Source: an uncultured Rothia sp.
GTDB taxonomy: Bacteria; Actinomycetota; Actinomycetes; Actinomycetales; Micrococcaceae
Reading direction: 5' to 3'
Assembly: GCF_916715725.1 (NCBI RefSeq)
Contig: NZ_CAKAPD010000002.1
Coordinates: 164,936-228,935, forward strand
DNA length: 64,000 nt
Shown: positions 1-8,294 of the stretch, piece after piece
Numbering within the stretch: the stretch's first letter is position 1
Layout of the letters: each line of letters starts with the position of its first letter
Notes under the pieces: model-generated
What the model was told of the DNA's origin: nothing
What the model saw: only the letters and a program-made list of their open reading frames with translations
Databases searched by the model: none
Position numbers and translations under genes: made by a program

Positions 1-10
1 ATATAACACC

Positions 11-838
11 ATGTCAGCTTTGAAAAAGCTTCTGGCGGCTGCCCTCATCAGCACTGTGCTATCTTCTTGCTCCTTCGGTCCTTCTCTAGAGAAGGACGAA
101 AGCGCCCGCGCTATTTTCGACGTAGAAAATGACCGGGTGATCCTACCCCTGGACGCATACAACACCGCCGGCAAGGGCGAATACTTCACCAAAGCCCTTG
201 AGCTCGCCCGCAAAAAGTGCTTTGCCGAACACGGGCAACACTACGAGATGTTCGTCCCCACCGAAGGATCCGGCAGGAACCTCGGCAGAACCTACGGAAT
301 CTGGAATGTTGAGCGCGCCCAAAAATACGGCCTCCACGAGCCCAATGAATCGAATACGCTGGATCTGTCCTCCCCTGCGCCCTCCTCCGACCCTGGGAAG
401 GATGTCAGGACCGAATGTTATCAGCGCGCCGTCGATGAGATGAAGCAAATTGGAGAGATACCATTCGGCTCCACTACGTATACGCGTTTGGAAACCGATG
501 CCCGAAACGCCGCAGGCGATAGACAGCTCAAAAAATCCCTCGACGACGAGTGGAAGCGATGCGTCAAGAATAAGGGCCTCACCCCCGATAGTGAGATGAC
601 CGTCAAGGAATCGAAGAATATTCCTCAGAGCGCCGTCGCCTCCGAGGAAGAAATTCGAATCGCCGTCATCCAGGCGCAATGCAATCAGGATGTAGGCCGT
701 TCGCAGAAGCTCTACGATTTGGAGGCGCAGTACCAGAAGCCGCTCATCGCCAAGAACCAGGCAGCCCTGGAGAATGAGCTCAAAGAATTCAAACGCAAGG
801 ATGAGCAGTTCAAACAGTACGTGCTCGACAACCAGTAA
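11..838 (+). CDS. Secreted lipoprotein, family A (unknown function)
   Basis: 275 aa. A basic N-terminus and hydrophobic segment end in a lipobox (LSSC, Cys20), so the mature protein should be lipid-anchored outside the membrane. The body is hydrophilic and charged. It shares a layout with the three minus-strand lipoproteins at 15-18.7 kb: an early 'LPLD-Y' motif, a 'YG-WNVE-A-KYG' motif in the middle, a 'EW--C---GLTP' motif, and a C-terminal stretch (about residues 205-275) with conserved C-Q/N, 'LEAQYQKPLI-KNQA' and a charged, probably helical tail. Function is unknown; I recognise no named domain. It is the most divergent of the four copies and lies about 14 kb from the others, which suggests an old duplication or a dispersed family. 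It is followed by a strong terminator shared with the convergent gene. Sequence upstream lies outside the window, but the ATG and signal peptide indicate a complete gene. Confidence 0.75.
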   Translation: MSALKKLLAAALISTVLSSCSFGPSLEKDESARAIFDVENDRVILPLDAYNTAGKGEYFTKALELARKKCFAEHGQHYEMFVPTEGSGRNLGRTYGIWNVERAQKYGLHEPNESNTLDLSSPAPSSDPGKDVRTECYQRAVDEMKQIGEIPFGSTTYTRLETDARNAAGDRQLKKSLDDEWKRCVKNKGLTPDSEMTVKESKNIPQSAVASEEEIRIAVIQAQCNQDVGRSQKLYDLEAQYQKPLIAKNQAALENELKEFKRKDEQFKQYVLDNQ

Positions 839-872
839 CAGCGCATAACAGCCGGTAATAGTCGGTATGCCG

Positions 873-915
873 AAAGGGTGTGTGTCGTGTTCAGTGAACA
901 CGGCACACACCCTTT
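873..915. terminator. Bidirectional terminator hairpin
   Basis: A long inverted repeat, with arms beginning AAAGGGTGTGTG and ending CACACACCCTTT, is followed by T residues on the plus strand and preceded by A residues, so it can serve both converging genes. Confidence 0.8.
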
Positions 916-947
916 TCTGTATGTACTAGCTGCCTAGCCCGCAGCGG

Positions 948-2162
948 TTATGCCTCCACCTTTGCGGGGCGGCGTTCCTTCAGCGCCCAGCCGATCACGC
1001 CGGCGAGCAGACCGAAGGCAATCCAGGAACCGAGCACCAGCCACTGGTCACTCGTTGCAGCCTCCGGGAAGTACGCGATGGAACGCAGCAGGGTCGAGGA
1101 GGCACCCGGAACCATCATCTGACCGATAGCACCCCAGGCACCGGGTAGGAAGACGCTCGGCATGCTTGCCCCCGAAATCGGGTTGCCGATGAACATGGTG
1201 ATGACGGCACCTACACCCAGACCGACAATCGGCGCCGTCAGGGCACTCACGCCCACGATGAAGGAGGCGGTCGCCAGGTAGGTGGCGCTGAATGCTGCCC
1301 ACAGGGTTGCGAAGTCACCGGGAATTAGGCCGAACCAGACGTTCAGGATCAGGGCGGTGAGTGCGCCACCAATGACGGCGTAAAGGGTAGCGGTGACGAA
1401 GCGGCGCCAGGTACCGTTCACGCGCAGAGCAGAGAAGGAACCACCCAGAATACCACCGATGACCAGCGGGAACGCAGAGATAGCGATACCGGAACCGGAG
1501 GAGTCACTTTCGCTCAGGGGCACTACGGCGGTGGTCTTCACGGTCATAGCCGAGGCTTTTTCAGTTTCCGCCTTCATCTGCTCCAGCTGGGCGGCAGCCT
1601 GTGCGCCCTGCTCACCGCCAGCTTCAATAGCCTGGGTGAGTGCCTGAGTCTTAGCAGCGAGTGCCTGATGCTGAATTTGTGCATTCAGCTGAGTGGCGAC
1701 GCCGTTGAGCATCTGGGTTGCTGCGGCGTTAGCGGCGGGGGCGGTGAGAACTTCGGGGGCGGCACCTTCGGTGAAGACGATAGCGCCGTAGGTTTCGCGC
1801 TGCTTGATTTGGTTTTCGGCGTCTTCGCGGGAGGTGGCCTGCTTCAGTTCGAAGGTTTCGATGCCGCGGTCTTTGAGAGATTGCTCAAATTGGCTGACGG
1901 TCACTTCGGGGCCGGTGATGGAGACGGGCAGGTTTTTCGCTTCCATGGTTTTGGTAGGCCATGTGAAGGCGAGGATAACAACCGCAACGATTAGGGATGC
2001 CAGCAGCGAGGTGCTGATGACCTTGAGCCAGGAGGAACGGTCGGTGGTTTCTTGTGCGCTTGCTTCTGCAATGCTCTTGGCCGAGATCTTCTGGGATGTG
2101 CGCTCGGGGGCTGCTGCGGTCACTGCTTCTGCGGTGACTGCGGTGGCGGTTTCGTTGTTCAT
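948..2162 (-). CDS. ABC-2-type / YhgE-DUF3533-like membrane protein
   Basis: 404 aa from the ATG at 2162 (MNNETAT...), chosen because GGAG lies about 8 nt upstream; an in-frame ATG four codons earlier is less well placed. Topology by eye: cytoplasmic N-terminus, one transmembrane segment (about residues 50-70), a long extracytoplasmic alpha-rich domain with an A/Q-rich stretch (about 75-205), then five or six hydrophobic segments to a short basic C-terminus. This is the layout of YhgE/Pip/DUF3533-type proteins related to ABC-2 permeases. In actinobacteria these are often controlled by a neighbouring TetR regulator and linked to export or drug tolerance. The divergent TetR gene and two palindromes between the genes fit that. 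The substrate is not predictable. Confidence 0.7.
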   Translation of the reverse strand: MNNETATAVTAEAVTAAAPERTSQKISAKSIAEASAQETTDRSSWLKVISTSLLASLIVAVVILAFTWPTKTMEAKNLPVSITGPEVTVSQFEQSLKDRGIETFELKQATSREDAENQIKQRETYGAIVFTEGAAPEVLTAPAANAAATQMLNGVATQLNAQIQHQALAAKTQALTQAIEAGGEQGAQAAAQLEQMKAETEKASAMTVKTTAVVPLSESDSSGSGIAISAFPLVIGGILGGSFSALRVNGTWRRFVTATLYAVIGGALTALILNVWFGLIPGDFATLWAAFSATYLATASFIVGVSALTAPIVGLGVGAVITMFIGNPISGASMPSVFLPGAWGAIGQMMVPGASSTLLRSIAYFPEAATSDQWLVLGSWIAFGLLAGVIGWALKERRPAKVEA

Positions 2163-2172
2163 GACAATCTCC

Positions 2173-2194
2173 AAACAAAATGCATATTTCGTTT
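2173..2194. promoter_or_regulatory. TetR-type operator, copy 1
   Basis: Imperfect palindrome with half-sites AAACAAAAT and ATTTCGTTT around a 4-nt centre (GCAT). It begins 11 nt upstream of the chosen start of the membrane protein gene and would overlap its leader. The same pattern recurs at 2232-2253. The link to the adjacent TetR protein is inferred from position. Confidence 0.65.
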
Positions 2195-2231
2195 ACGAGT
2201 CAGAACTCTACTCTCGGTTTTTACCAAGCGC

Positions 2232-2253
2232 AAACGAAATAACTATTTTGTTT
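2232..2253. promoter_or_regulatory. TetR-type operator, copy 2
   Basis: Palindrome with half-sites AAACGAAAT and ATTTTGTTT around a 4-nt centre, extended by matching GC outside both arms (2230-2255). Centre-to-centre distance to copy 1 is 59 bp. It lies about 70 bp upstream of the TetR start, so it could control both divergent genes. Confidence 0.65.
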
Positions 2254-2320
2254 GCAAGGTCACAAAAAGAATCGGTGTTGTGTTTACACATTCTCTAACC
2301 CCACCCCCTAGACTGGAACC

Positions 2321-2944
2321 ATGCCCCGACTAACAGACGCCACCAAAGCCGCACGCCGAGCCCAAATCATCGAAGCCGCCGTTAGCTGCTTCCTCGAAAA
2401 GGGCTACACCAACACCTCCATGAGCGACATCATCAAAACCTCCGGACTGTCCTCCGGGTCCATCTACTCGCACTTCTCCGGCAAAGAAGACATCCTCAAC
2501 ACCGCCATCAACGAGCGCCTCAACAACATCAAGGAGATCTACGAAACACTCCCCCAAGGCGCAGGCCCCCAAGACATTCTCGAAACCATCCACACGAACC
2601 AGCTGGTAAACGACAATTTCTCTGCCATGCTGCGCATCCGCCTTGAGTCGCTCCACGCACCCGAAATCGCCAGGGCAACCGCGGACATCATGCCCCTATT
2701 GCAGGGCATCATCGTAAAGACCCTCACCCCCTGGGCGGCCGAACAGCTCAGCGTTCTGCACGAGATCAACCCCGATCCGGCGCAGCGCACCCCCGAACAG
2801 GCAGCGCTCATCACCGACTACGCTCGCGACACCGCGGACGCCCTCATGATGGTCTTCCAGGGGTACATGCTCCGCTCATTCTTCGGTAGCACCGAAGAGA
2901 AGGACCGCCTCTACCGCGTCGCTTTGGCGCTCCTTCCTGAGTAG
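2321..2944 (+). CDS. TetR/AcrR family transcriptional regulator
   Basis: 207 aa. The N-terminal TetR HTH (about residues 8-55) shows the family pattern: 'RRAQIIEAAVSCFLEKGYTN', then 'TSMSDIIKTSGLSSGSIYSHF' and 'GKEDIL'. The C-terminal ligand/dimer domain is all-helical and not diagnostic. There is no clear Shine-Dalgarno before the ATG (GGAACC only), so a short-leader or leaderless mRNA is possible. It is divergent from the membrane protein gene, with two matching palindromes between them. The classical expectation is that it represses that gene and itself and is released by a small ligand. Ligand unknown. Confidence 0.9.
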   Translation: MPRLTDATKAARRAQIIEAAVSCFLEKGYTNTSMSDIIKTSGLSSGSIYSHFSGKEDILNTAINERLNNIKEIYETLPQGAGPQDILETIHTNQLVNDNFSAMLRIRLESLHAPEIARATADIMPLLQGIIVKTLTPWAAEQLSVLHEINPDPAQRTPEQAALITDYARDTADALMMVFQGYMLRSFFGSTEEKDRLYRVALALLPE

Positions 2945-3057
2945 TTGACCACCCGATAGCCCCTGAAAATCACCCTTGAACAGTTGTTTTTCAGCATTTA
3001 GACCACACAGGGGCAACATAGGTCATTCACATCCTGCAGGCGTAGAATCGAGGAACT

Positions 3058-4167
3058 ATGACTGAATCCTGCACCCCCGCCACCCCCGAGCCGCGCGCCA
3101 GCGACCCCGCCGAGCTAAACAACCTGCGCGCCGCGCACGCCGATGAGCTCTCCTCCCGCACCCGCGCCACGAGCATCCCGGCGGACTCCTGCTCCCTCTA
3201 CGACGACGAGGCGCTCGGCGGCACCGCCGGACGGGCCACCGCCTGGCTGGCGCTCGAGCACGTGGGCCAGTGGGGCCGTGACGTACTGGATGGCTCCGCC
3301 CTGGGCGAGGAGCTTTCGGAGGCGTTGGGCGAGGCAGTCTCGCAGGCGGGGTTGAAGTTCCTACTGATCCGCCAGGCGGGCAGGGCGGGGCGCGTACTGC
3401 ACGGCGCGCCGGATGCATCCGGCAACCCGACCCACCGGGTGCTCTACGCGCTCTGCACCCCGGGTGAGGAGAAGCTCTACTCGTTCAACGTGAGCACCCC
3501 CGAACAGCTTCTCGACCTACCCCTGGGCAACCCCCAGGAGTTGATTCAGGCGACCGGCGCGGAGCTCATGGATTCCCCCGCTATTCTCGTGTGCACCCAC
3601 TCCAAGCGTGACCGCTGCTGTGCCCTGCGTGGTCGCCCCATTGCGGCGCACCTGGCGGATATCCTGCCGGCAAACGCGGTCTGGGAGTGCTCGCATACGG
3701 GCGGTCACCGCTTTGCCCCGGTCGGTATTATGCTGCCCACCGGCTACACCTACGGTCGCCTCTCGGAACCTTCGGCGCTGGCGGCGTACCTGTCGCTGGC
3801 GGGTCGTTCCATTCCGTCGCTGCACGGCCTGCGAGGCCGCAGCACGGATACTCCGGTGGAGCAGGCGGCGGAGGTTGCCGTACGCCTCGAACTGGAGAAA
3901 AAGGGTGAAGAAGTAACCTCTGGAGGTTTGGTTTCACGTGAAACATCGACAACGGAGGCACTGAGTACACTCCTCGAAGCGGGCATCGACCCCGCGGCAG
4001 ATACCGCCGAACACCCCACCATGGAGGCGGCACTCACCTCCCACACCGACGGACGCACCTGGGTCGCCTTCTTCGAGCGGGTCGCCCTTGAGCCGCGCCC
4101 CAACTCGTGCGGCAAGGGTCCCGCGGATGCTTTCAGCCGCGAGCTGTGCGGTCTGTTCCAGCTCTAG
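3058..4167 (+). CDS. Sucrase/ferredoxin-like (Apd1-type) 2Fe-2S protein
   Basis: 369 aa. It carries a C-x7-CC motif (Cys179, Cys187/188, in 'CTHSKRDRCC') followed by H-x3-H (His213 and His217, in 'HTGGHRFAP'). This matches the bis-Cys/bis-His [2Fe-2S] ligand pattern of the yeast Apd1 / sucrase-ferredoxin-like family, which has a thioredoxin-like ferredoxin fold. In this family Cys and His spaced this way bind a redox-active cluster; the physiological substrate is uncertain. The start has GAGGA just upstream. An unusual feature is a ParB parS-like sequence inside the 3' half of the gene (3930-3945), read as 'VSRET'. A terminator follows the gene. No cofactor-linked partner gene is adjacent. 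Confidence 0.75.
   Translation: MTESCTPATPEPRASDPAELNNLRAAHADELSSRTRATSIPADSCSLYDDEALGGTAGRATAWLALEHVGQWGRDVLDGSALGEELSEALGEAVSQAGLKFLLIRQAGRAGRVLHGAPDASGNPTHRVLYALCTPGEEKLYSFNVSTPEQLLDLPLGNPQELIQATGAELMDSPAILVCTHSKRDRCCALRGRPIAAHLADILPANAVWECSHTGGHRFAPVGIMLPTGYTYGRLSEPSALAAYLSLAGRSIPSLHGLRGRSTDTPVEQAAEVAVRLELEKKGEEVTSGGLVSRETSTTEALSTLLEAGIDPAADTAEHPTMEAALTSHTDGRTWVAFFERVALEPRPNSCGKGPADAFSRELCGLFQL
3930..3945. other. parS-like ParB binding site inside a coding sequence
   Basis: The 14-bp palindrome GTTTCACGTGAAAC followed by A matches the bacterial chromosomal parS consensus (tGTTTCACGTGAAACa) at 15 of 16 positions, differing only in the first base (G). It is read in frame as Val-Ser-Arg-Glu-Thr within the Apd1-like gene. 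It suggests this segment lies in the ParB-bound, origin-proximal part of the chromosome; that is inference, since no dnaA/parAB genes are in the window. Confidence 0.8.
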
Positions 4168-4198
4168 CACCCGCACATGATTTAGACAGCACGAAGCC

Positions 4199-4227
4199 CC
4201 GGCGGGCACCTTCTCGGGTACCCGCCG
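4199..4227. terminator. Terminator between convergent genes
   Basis: Hairpin CCGGCGGGCACC ... GGTACCCGCCGG with one mismatch and a 5-nt loop, between the convergent Apd1-like gene and gabD. The T-tract is weak. Confidence 0.55.
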
Positions 4228-4254
4228 GAGCTCCGTCATAACTAGTATTTCAGC

Positions 4255-5928
4255 CTACCCGGCGAACGGGTTCGGCGCGCCGATGTACTGCAGCTCGGTG
4301 TACTCCTCCAGACCCTCGGGGCCACCCTCGCGGCCCATGCCGGATTGCTTCACGCCACCGAAGGGTGCCGCCGCATTCGAGATAACACCGGAGTTGTACC
4401 CGATCAGACCGAACTCCAGACCAGCCGCCATGCGCGTAAAGCGCGGGTGGTTGCTCGTGTACACGTACGCCGCCAGGCCGTACTCGGTGTCGTTGGCGAG
4501 CTTCAGGGCGGTGCGTTCACCCTCCTCACCGTAGCCGCTGAACGTGGCGATCGGGGCGACGGGGCCGAAGATTTCTTCACGCCACACGCGCATCGAATCG
4601 GTCACGCCGGTCACCACGGTGGGGCGAATGAAGTTGCCCTTGTTCAGGTTCTTGGGCATGCCGCCGGTATCGCTCGGAACGTTCTCCTCAAGCTCAGGAA
4701 TGTACCCGCCGCAGGCGAGGAGCGCACCCTTACCCAGGGCGTCTTCCACCATAAAAAGCATGGATTCAACCGCTGAAGGTTGAATTAGCGGTCCGCAGTC
4801 GGTTCCCTCGACGGTGCCGTCACCCACGACGGTCGCCTCCATACGCTCCACGAAGGCGCGGGTGAACTCTTCGGCAACGTCCTCGTGCACGATAAAACGG
4901 TTGGCGGCGGTGCACGCCTCGCCCATGTTCCTCATCTTCGCCGCGTAGGCGCCCTCCACGGCGGCGGGAATGTCCGCGTCCTCAAAGACGATGAACGGGG
5001 CGTTGCCGCCCAGCTCCATGGAGGTGCGCAGAACGTTCTGCGAGGCCTGTGCGAGCAGGGTGCGGCCCACGGCGGTGGAGCCGGTGAATGACACCTTCCG
5101 CAGGCGCTCATCGGCCATCAGTGCGGAGACAACCTCGCCGGTACGGGAGGTGGTCACCACGTTCAGCACGCCGTCCGGCAGGCCCGCCTCACGCATCAGG
5201 GAGGCAAAGTACAGGGAGCTCAGCGGGGTCAGGGAGGCGGGCTTGAGCACCGCGGTACAGCCCGCCGCGAGCGCCGGGGCGACCTTGCGTGCCGCCATGG
5301 CGAGCGGGAAGTTCCAGGGGGTAATCAGCAGGCAGGGGCCGACGGGGCGGCGTACGGTGGTAATCTGCAGCCCGGATTCGGGGGCGACCGCGGTGCGGCC
5401 GAAGTTGCGGGCGGCTTCTTCGGCGTACCAGCGCAGGTAGTTTGCCGCGTAGGCGACTTCGCCGCGGGACTGGTCGAGGGGCTTGCCCATTTCGAGGGTC
5501 ATGAGCCGGGCAATGACTTCGGTGCGCTGCGTCATGAGCGTGTAGGCGCGGTTGAGGATGTCGGCGCGTTTGCGGGCGCTGGTTGCCGCCCATGAGGTGC
5601 GGGCGTCGCAGGCGGCGTCGAGTGCTTCGATGCCCTGTTCGATGCTGGCGTCGGCGACGTGCGCGAGGATTTGGCCGCAGGAGGGGTTGTGTACGGGGAA
5701 GGAGCCGTTGTCGCCGGTGACCCAGGTGCCGCCGATGAGCAGGTCGGTGGGCACGTAGAAGAAGGGGTAGGAGGGCCTCTCGTAGGGGTCGATGGGTTCA
5801 CGCTGCGGCATGTTGATGCTTTGCATGTGCGGTTCGGTGCGGCCTCGCAGCTGGGCGGATTTCGCGGCGGTCTTTGCGGTGGGCTTTGCGGCGGGATTCT
5901 CGGCGGAGCTTTCGGGTGAGGTGGTCAT
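4255..5928 (-). CDS. gabD: Succinate-semialdehyde dehydrogenase (NAD(P)+)
   Basis: 557 aa aldehyde dehydrogenase. Visible motifs: 'PWNFPLA' (about 204-210), nucleotide-binding 'FTGSTAVGR' (281-289), general-base Glu305 in 'ELGGN', and catalytic Cys339 in 'GEACTAANRF'. The last motif is typical of the succinate-semialdehyde branch. The reaction oxidises succinate semialdehyde to succinate, the last step of GABA breakdown. The family is usually about 450-490 aa; here an Ala/Lys/Thr-rich N-terminal extension of about 55 residues precedes the fold, so a later start is possible (Met35 or Met40). The ATG at 5928 does have GAAAGG upstream. No GABA transaminase is adjacent. Confidence 0.85.
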   Translation of the reverse strand: MTTSPESSAENPAAKPTAKTAAKSAQLRGRTEPHMQSINMPQREPIDPYERPSYPFFYVPTDLLIGGTWVTGDNGSFPVHNPSCGQILAHVADASIEQGIEALDAACDARTSWAATSARKRADILNRAYTLMTQRTEVIARLMTLEMGKPLDQSRGEVAYAANYLRWYAEEAARNFGRTAVAPESGLQITTVRRPVGPCLLITPWNFPLAMAARKVAPALAAGCTAVLKPASLTPLSSLYFASLMREAGLPDGVLNVVTTSRTGEVVSALMADERLRKVSFTGSTAVGRTLLAQASQNVLRTSMELGGNAPFIVFEDADIPAAVEGAYAAKMRNMGEACTAANRFIVHEDVAEEFTRAFVERMEATVVGDGTVEGTDCGPLIQPSAVESMLFMVEDALGKGALLACGGYIPELEENVPSDTGGMPKNLNKGNFIRPTVVTGVTDSMRVWREEIFGPVAPIATFSGYGEEGERTALKLANDTEYGLAAYVYTSNHPRFTRMAAGLEFGLIGYNSGVISNAAAPFGGVKQSGMGREGGPEGLEEYTELQYIGAPNPFAG

Positions 5929-6101
5929 GGCGTGCCTTTCGGGTTGGGGCGGCCGGTGCGGTCGACTCTGACGCTTTTAATTCTAGTCCCGCGCGCTCCC
6001 CTACCCCTCGAACCTGCACGCGCGCCTACACGCCCTTGCGCGCCTCGAACCGACCCGGCGGCTCTCTCCCCTCCCCGCCCCCACACGACCGCGGGCACGC
6101 C

Positions 6102-6138
6102 GAAGGGGGCCGCATCCACTGTGGATACGACCCCCTTC
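6102..6138 (-). terminator. Terminator of the glycerophosphodiesterase gene
   Basis: Outer arms GAAGGGGG and CCCCCTTC enclose an inner ATCCAC/GTGGAT stem. It lies between the stop of the minus-strand glycerophosphodiesterase and gabD. The rest of 5929-6298 holds the gabD promoter area; I see no gene in it. Confidence 0.6.
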
Positions 6139-6298
6139 AGGTGGATTCTCGCTCGGTGCGCGAGAATCCTAGCTGGGGATTATGGAAGGCGTTGCCCGGA
6201 AGGGATGCTCGGTGTTGCATCCGCTCTGCCCGATACCCGCACCTTCACCGCTTAGCGGGCGGCGAGTCAGACCTGGTGGACTAGGCCCACCGGTTCTC

Positions 6299-7903
6299 TC
6301 AAATCCAGGACTGGCGTGCCTCGATTCGAGTCAGCTCCAGAGGACCGCCATCGTTGGTGCCGTGGAAGCGGCCGAAGTGTACGTACGGACCGCGGTAGGC
6401 GCTGTGGTTGATGGGGCTGGAGTACTGGCCGTTGACCGTGTAGTAGAAGCTGTTCTTGTTCAGCACAATCTTGCAGTTCAGTGCCTGGCCGGTGGTGACC
6501 TTCTGGCGCAGCTTCATGGTGTGCAGTACGCGCGGGCTTGCCTGGTTCGGTTCGAAGCAGAGGATCTGTGCCACGGAGCCGCCGCGGTAGTTCGGGCGGA
6601 TGGCGAGCACGTAGGTGCCGTCTTCCTGCTTTGCAGCGAACTTCTTGCCGATGCCGAAGGCGCCGTCGTGTTCGCGACCGAACGCAATGTAGCCGTAGTG
6701 ACCATCCTGCTTCGGCACTGCACTGGTCCACTTCATGGAGAAGTCGAGAGTGTACTTGTCGCGAGTGGTGTAGTTCGCCAGGGGGCCGAGCAGCACGGAT
6801 TCGTCGTAGCGCTGGTTGTGCACGATGGCTGCGCCGGTCAGGTCGGGCATGTCCGCTGCGACGGAGGGGTCGGCGGGCAGCATGCCGTGGGGACGCTGGC
6901 CGGTCTTAATCTTCACGCTGGCGTCGAAGGGGTCACCGATTACCCAGTAGGGGTCGGGGCACATGAAGCCCTTCACGCCCAATGCCTTGTACTTTTCGTA
7001 GGCGGAGCGGCGGTGGACTTCCCAGACGATGACTGCCTTACCGAGGCCGGTGAGGGCGCGTACGTTCTCTTCGCTCATGGAGCCCTGGGAAGCGCCGGTC
7101 GGCTTCTCGTAGTAGGGTACGCCGATGGCGTCCACGTTTTCGTGGCGTGCCATTGCGGAAATCTTGTCGATGGGGTCGCCTCCGTCGAAGTAGCACCAGG
7201 TGGCGCAGCCTGCGGAGTTGGCAAGCTTCAGGTAGCGGGAGGTGGGTTTGAAGCCGCCGCTGCCGTCGCGGTACATCTTGATGACGGTGCGGCGCTGCAG
7301 ACCGCGGTCGGTGATGAACTTGACGAGGCCTGCCTGTGCGGGGCCGTCCTTCGCTTCGAGGAACAGTACGACCTTCTTGCCGCCGACGGAGGCGTATTCG
7401 CCGCCTGCGGGTACGGCGTCAACCGCGGCGATTGCTTCTTCGAGGGTGGGGATGTCGTACAGGCCGGTCTTCTCGCCCAAGTTTTGGCGCATGTCGACCT
7501 TGTGCTGGCGCAGTTCGGCGAGGGTGTGGCCGCGCACGTCCATGGATGCGCCGGTGGTGCGCTTGATGTTGGTGTCGTGCATGCAGACGAACTGGCCGTC
7601 GCTGGTGGTGCGTACGGAAATTTCGACGGCGAGGGCGCCGCGGCGTACAGCTTCTGCGTAAGCGTAGGCGGTATGCTCGGGGCTGATGTTGCCGGCACCG
7701 CGGTGGGCGATGAAGAATTCATCGGTCTTGTAGAGCAGCTGGTGTGCGGGGGAGCCGCTGTGTACTGCCGCGAGCTGTGCGCGGGTGTTGGCTGCGGCGT
7801 GGGCTTCGCCTGCCTGGAGCATGAGGGCGGCGGGTGCCAGTGCGGAGGCACCGATGAAGCCGCGGCGGCTCAGATTCTTAGAGGTCTTCGGGAATGCAGT
7901 CAC
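6299..7903 (-). CDS. glpQ: Secreted glycerophosphodiester phosphodiesterase
   Basis: 534 aa from a GTG at 7903, chosen because AAAAAGGAC lies just upstream; an upstream in-frame start would add about 31 residues before the signal. A twin-arginine-type signal is visible: 'SRRGF' at 12-16, a hydrophobic stretch to about residue 30, then 'GEAHAA'. The GDPD domain starts at about 65, with 'HRGAGNISPEHT' (67-78), 'EISVR' and 'CMHDTN', which carry the metal and catalytic residues of GlpQ/UgpQ enzymes. These hydrolyse glycerophosphodiesters to glycerol-3-phosphate and an alcohol. The last roughly 190 residues form a separate beta-rich module ('DFSMKWTSAV', 'GYIAFGREHDGAFGIGKKF') resembling a concanavalin/LamG-type fold, possibly for binding teichoic acid or glycan. 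That part is inference. Confidence 0.85.
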   Translation of the reverse strand: MTAFPKTSKNLSRRGFIGASALAPAALMLQAGEAHAAANTRAQLAAVHSGSPAHQLLYKTDEFFIAHRGAGNISPEHTAYAYAEAVRRGALAVEISVRTTSDGQFVCMHDTNIKRTTGASMDVRGHTLAELRQHKVDMRQNLGEKTGLYDIPTLEEAIAAVDAVPAGGEYASVGGKKVVLFLEAKDGPAQAGLVKFITDRGLQRRTVIKMYRDGSGGFKPTSRYLKLANSAGCATWCYFDGGDPIDKISAMARHENVDAIGVPYYEKPTGASQGSMSEENVRALTGLGKAVIVWEVHRRSAYEKYKALGVKGFMCPDPYWVIGDPFDASVKIKTGQRPHGMLPADPSVAADMPDLTGAAIVHNQRYDESVLLGPLANYTTRDKYTLDFSMKWTSAVPKQDGHYGYIAFGREHDGAFGIGKKFAAKQEDGTYVLAIRPNYRGGSVAQILCFEPNQASPRVLHTMKLRQKVTTGQALNCKIVLNKNSFYYTVNGQYSSPINHSAYRGPYVHFGRFHGTNDGGPLELTRIEARQSWI

Positions 7904-8181
7904 CGTAGTAGTCCTTTTTCTTTTATGAGTTGAGCGTAATGTGTGTGGTTGTTCATTGAAGTTTTGGTTTATAGCTGAGGGTCCGGATTCTCTCAACTCA
8001 AACTACAACTCTAAGTAGGATAACGATTTTTTATCGGTGATTCACTGCGTTTACAGGAAAATAGGGTATTATGTGCGCCTCATTCTTACCCGCGGTGTAA
8101 TGCGGGTGAATGTGTTCCTCCTTTTCCGCCGCTTTTAATAGCGGCATTTCATGCGGCGTTAAAAAATTTCTCGTGTAACGA
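7904..8181. other. Intergenic, promoter region of glpQ
   Basis: About 280 nt with A+T-rich tracts. No convincing coding sequence is seen. It presumably holds the glpQ promoter, but I cannot assign -10/-35 boxes with confidence. Confidence 0.4.
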
Positions 8182-8229
8182 AAAAGGCCGCGCCTACAGC
8201 CCGATTGAGCCTACAGGACGCGACCTTTT
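8182..8229 (-). terminator. Terminator of crr
   Basis: Arms AAAAGGCCGCG and CGCGACCTTTT with a large loop that contains a direct CCTACAG repeat. Read on the minus strand it ends in a run of T, directly downstream of crr. Confidence 0.7.
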
Positions 8230-8294
8230 GCGTTAAAACATTTTTCGCAGGTTTTTCACCGCTGTTGAAGCTGAGCTATTTTCGCTGGTTCAGC

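Noticed and set aside
6116..6126. TGTGGATA as a DnaA-box-like sequence.
   Set aside because: Single inexact copy inside a terminator hairpin; no cluster of boxes.
6182..7933. A plus-strand open frame of about 580 codons over the glycerophosphodiesterase gene.
   Set aside because: Antisense to a gene with a Tat signal and catalytic motifs; its translation is low-complexity Val/Ala/Gly.
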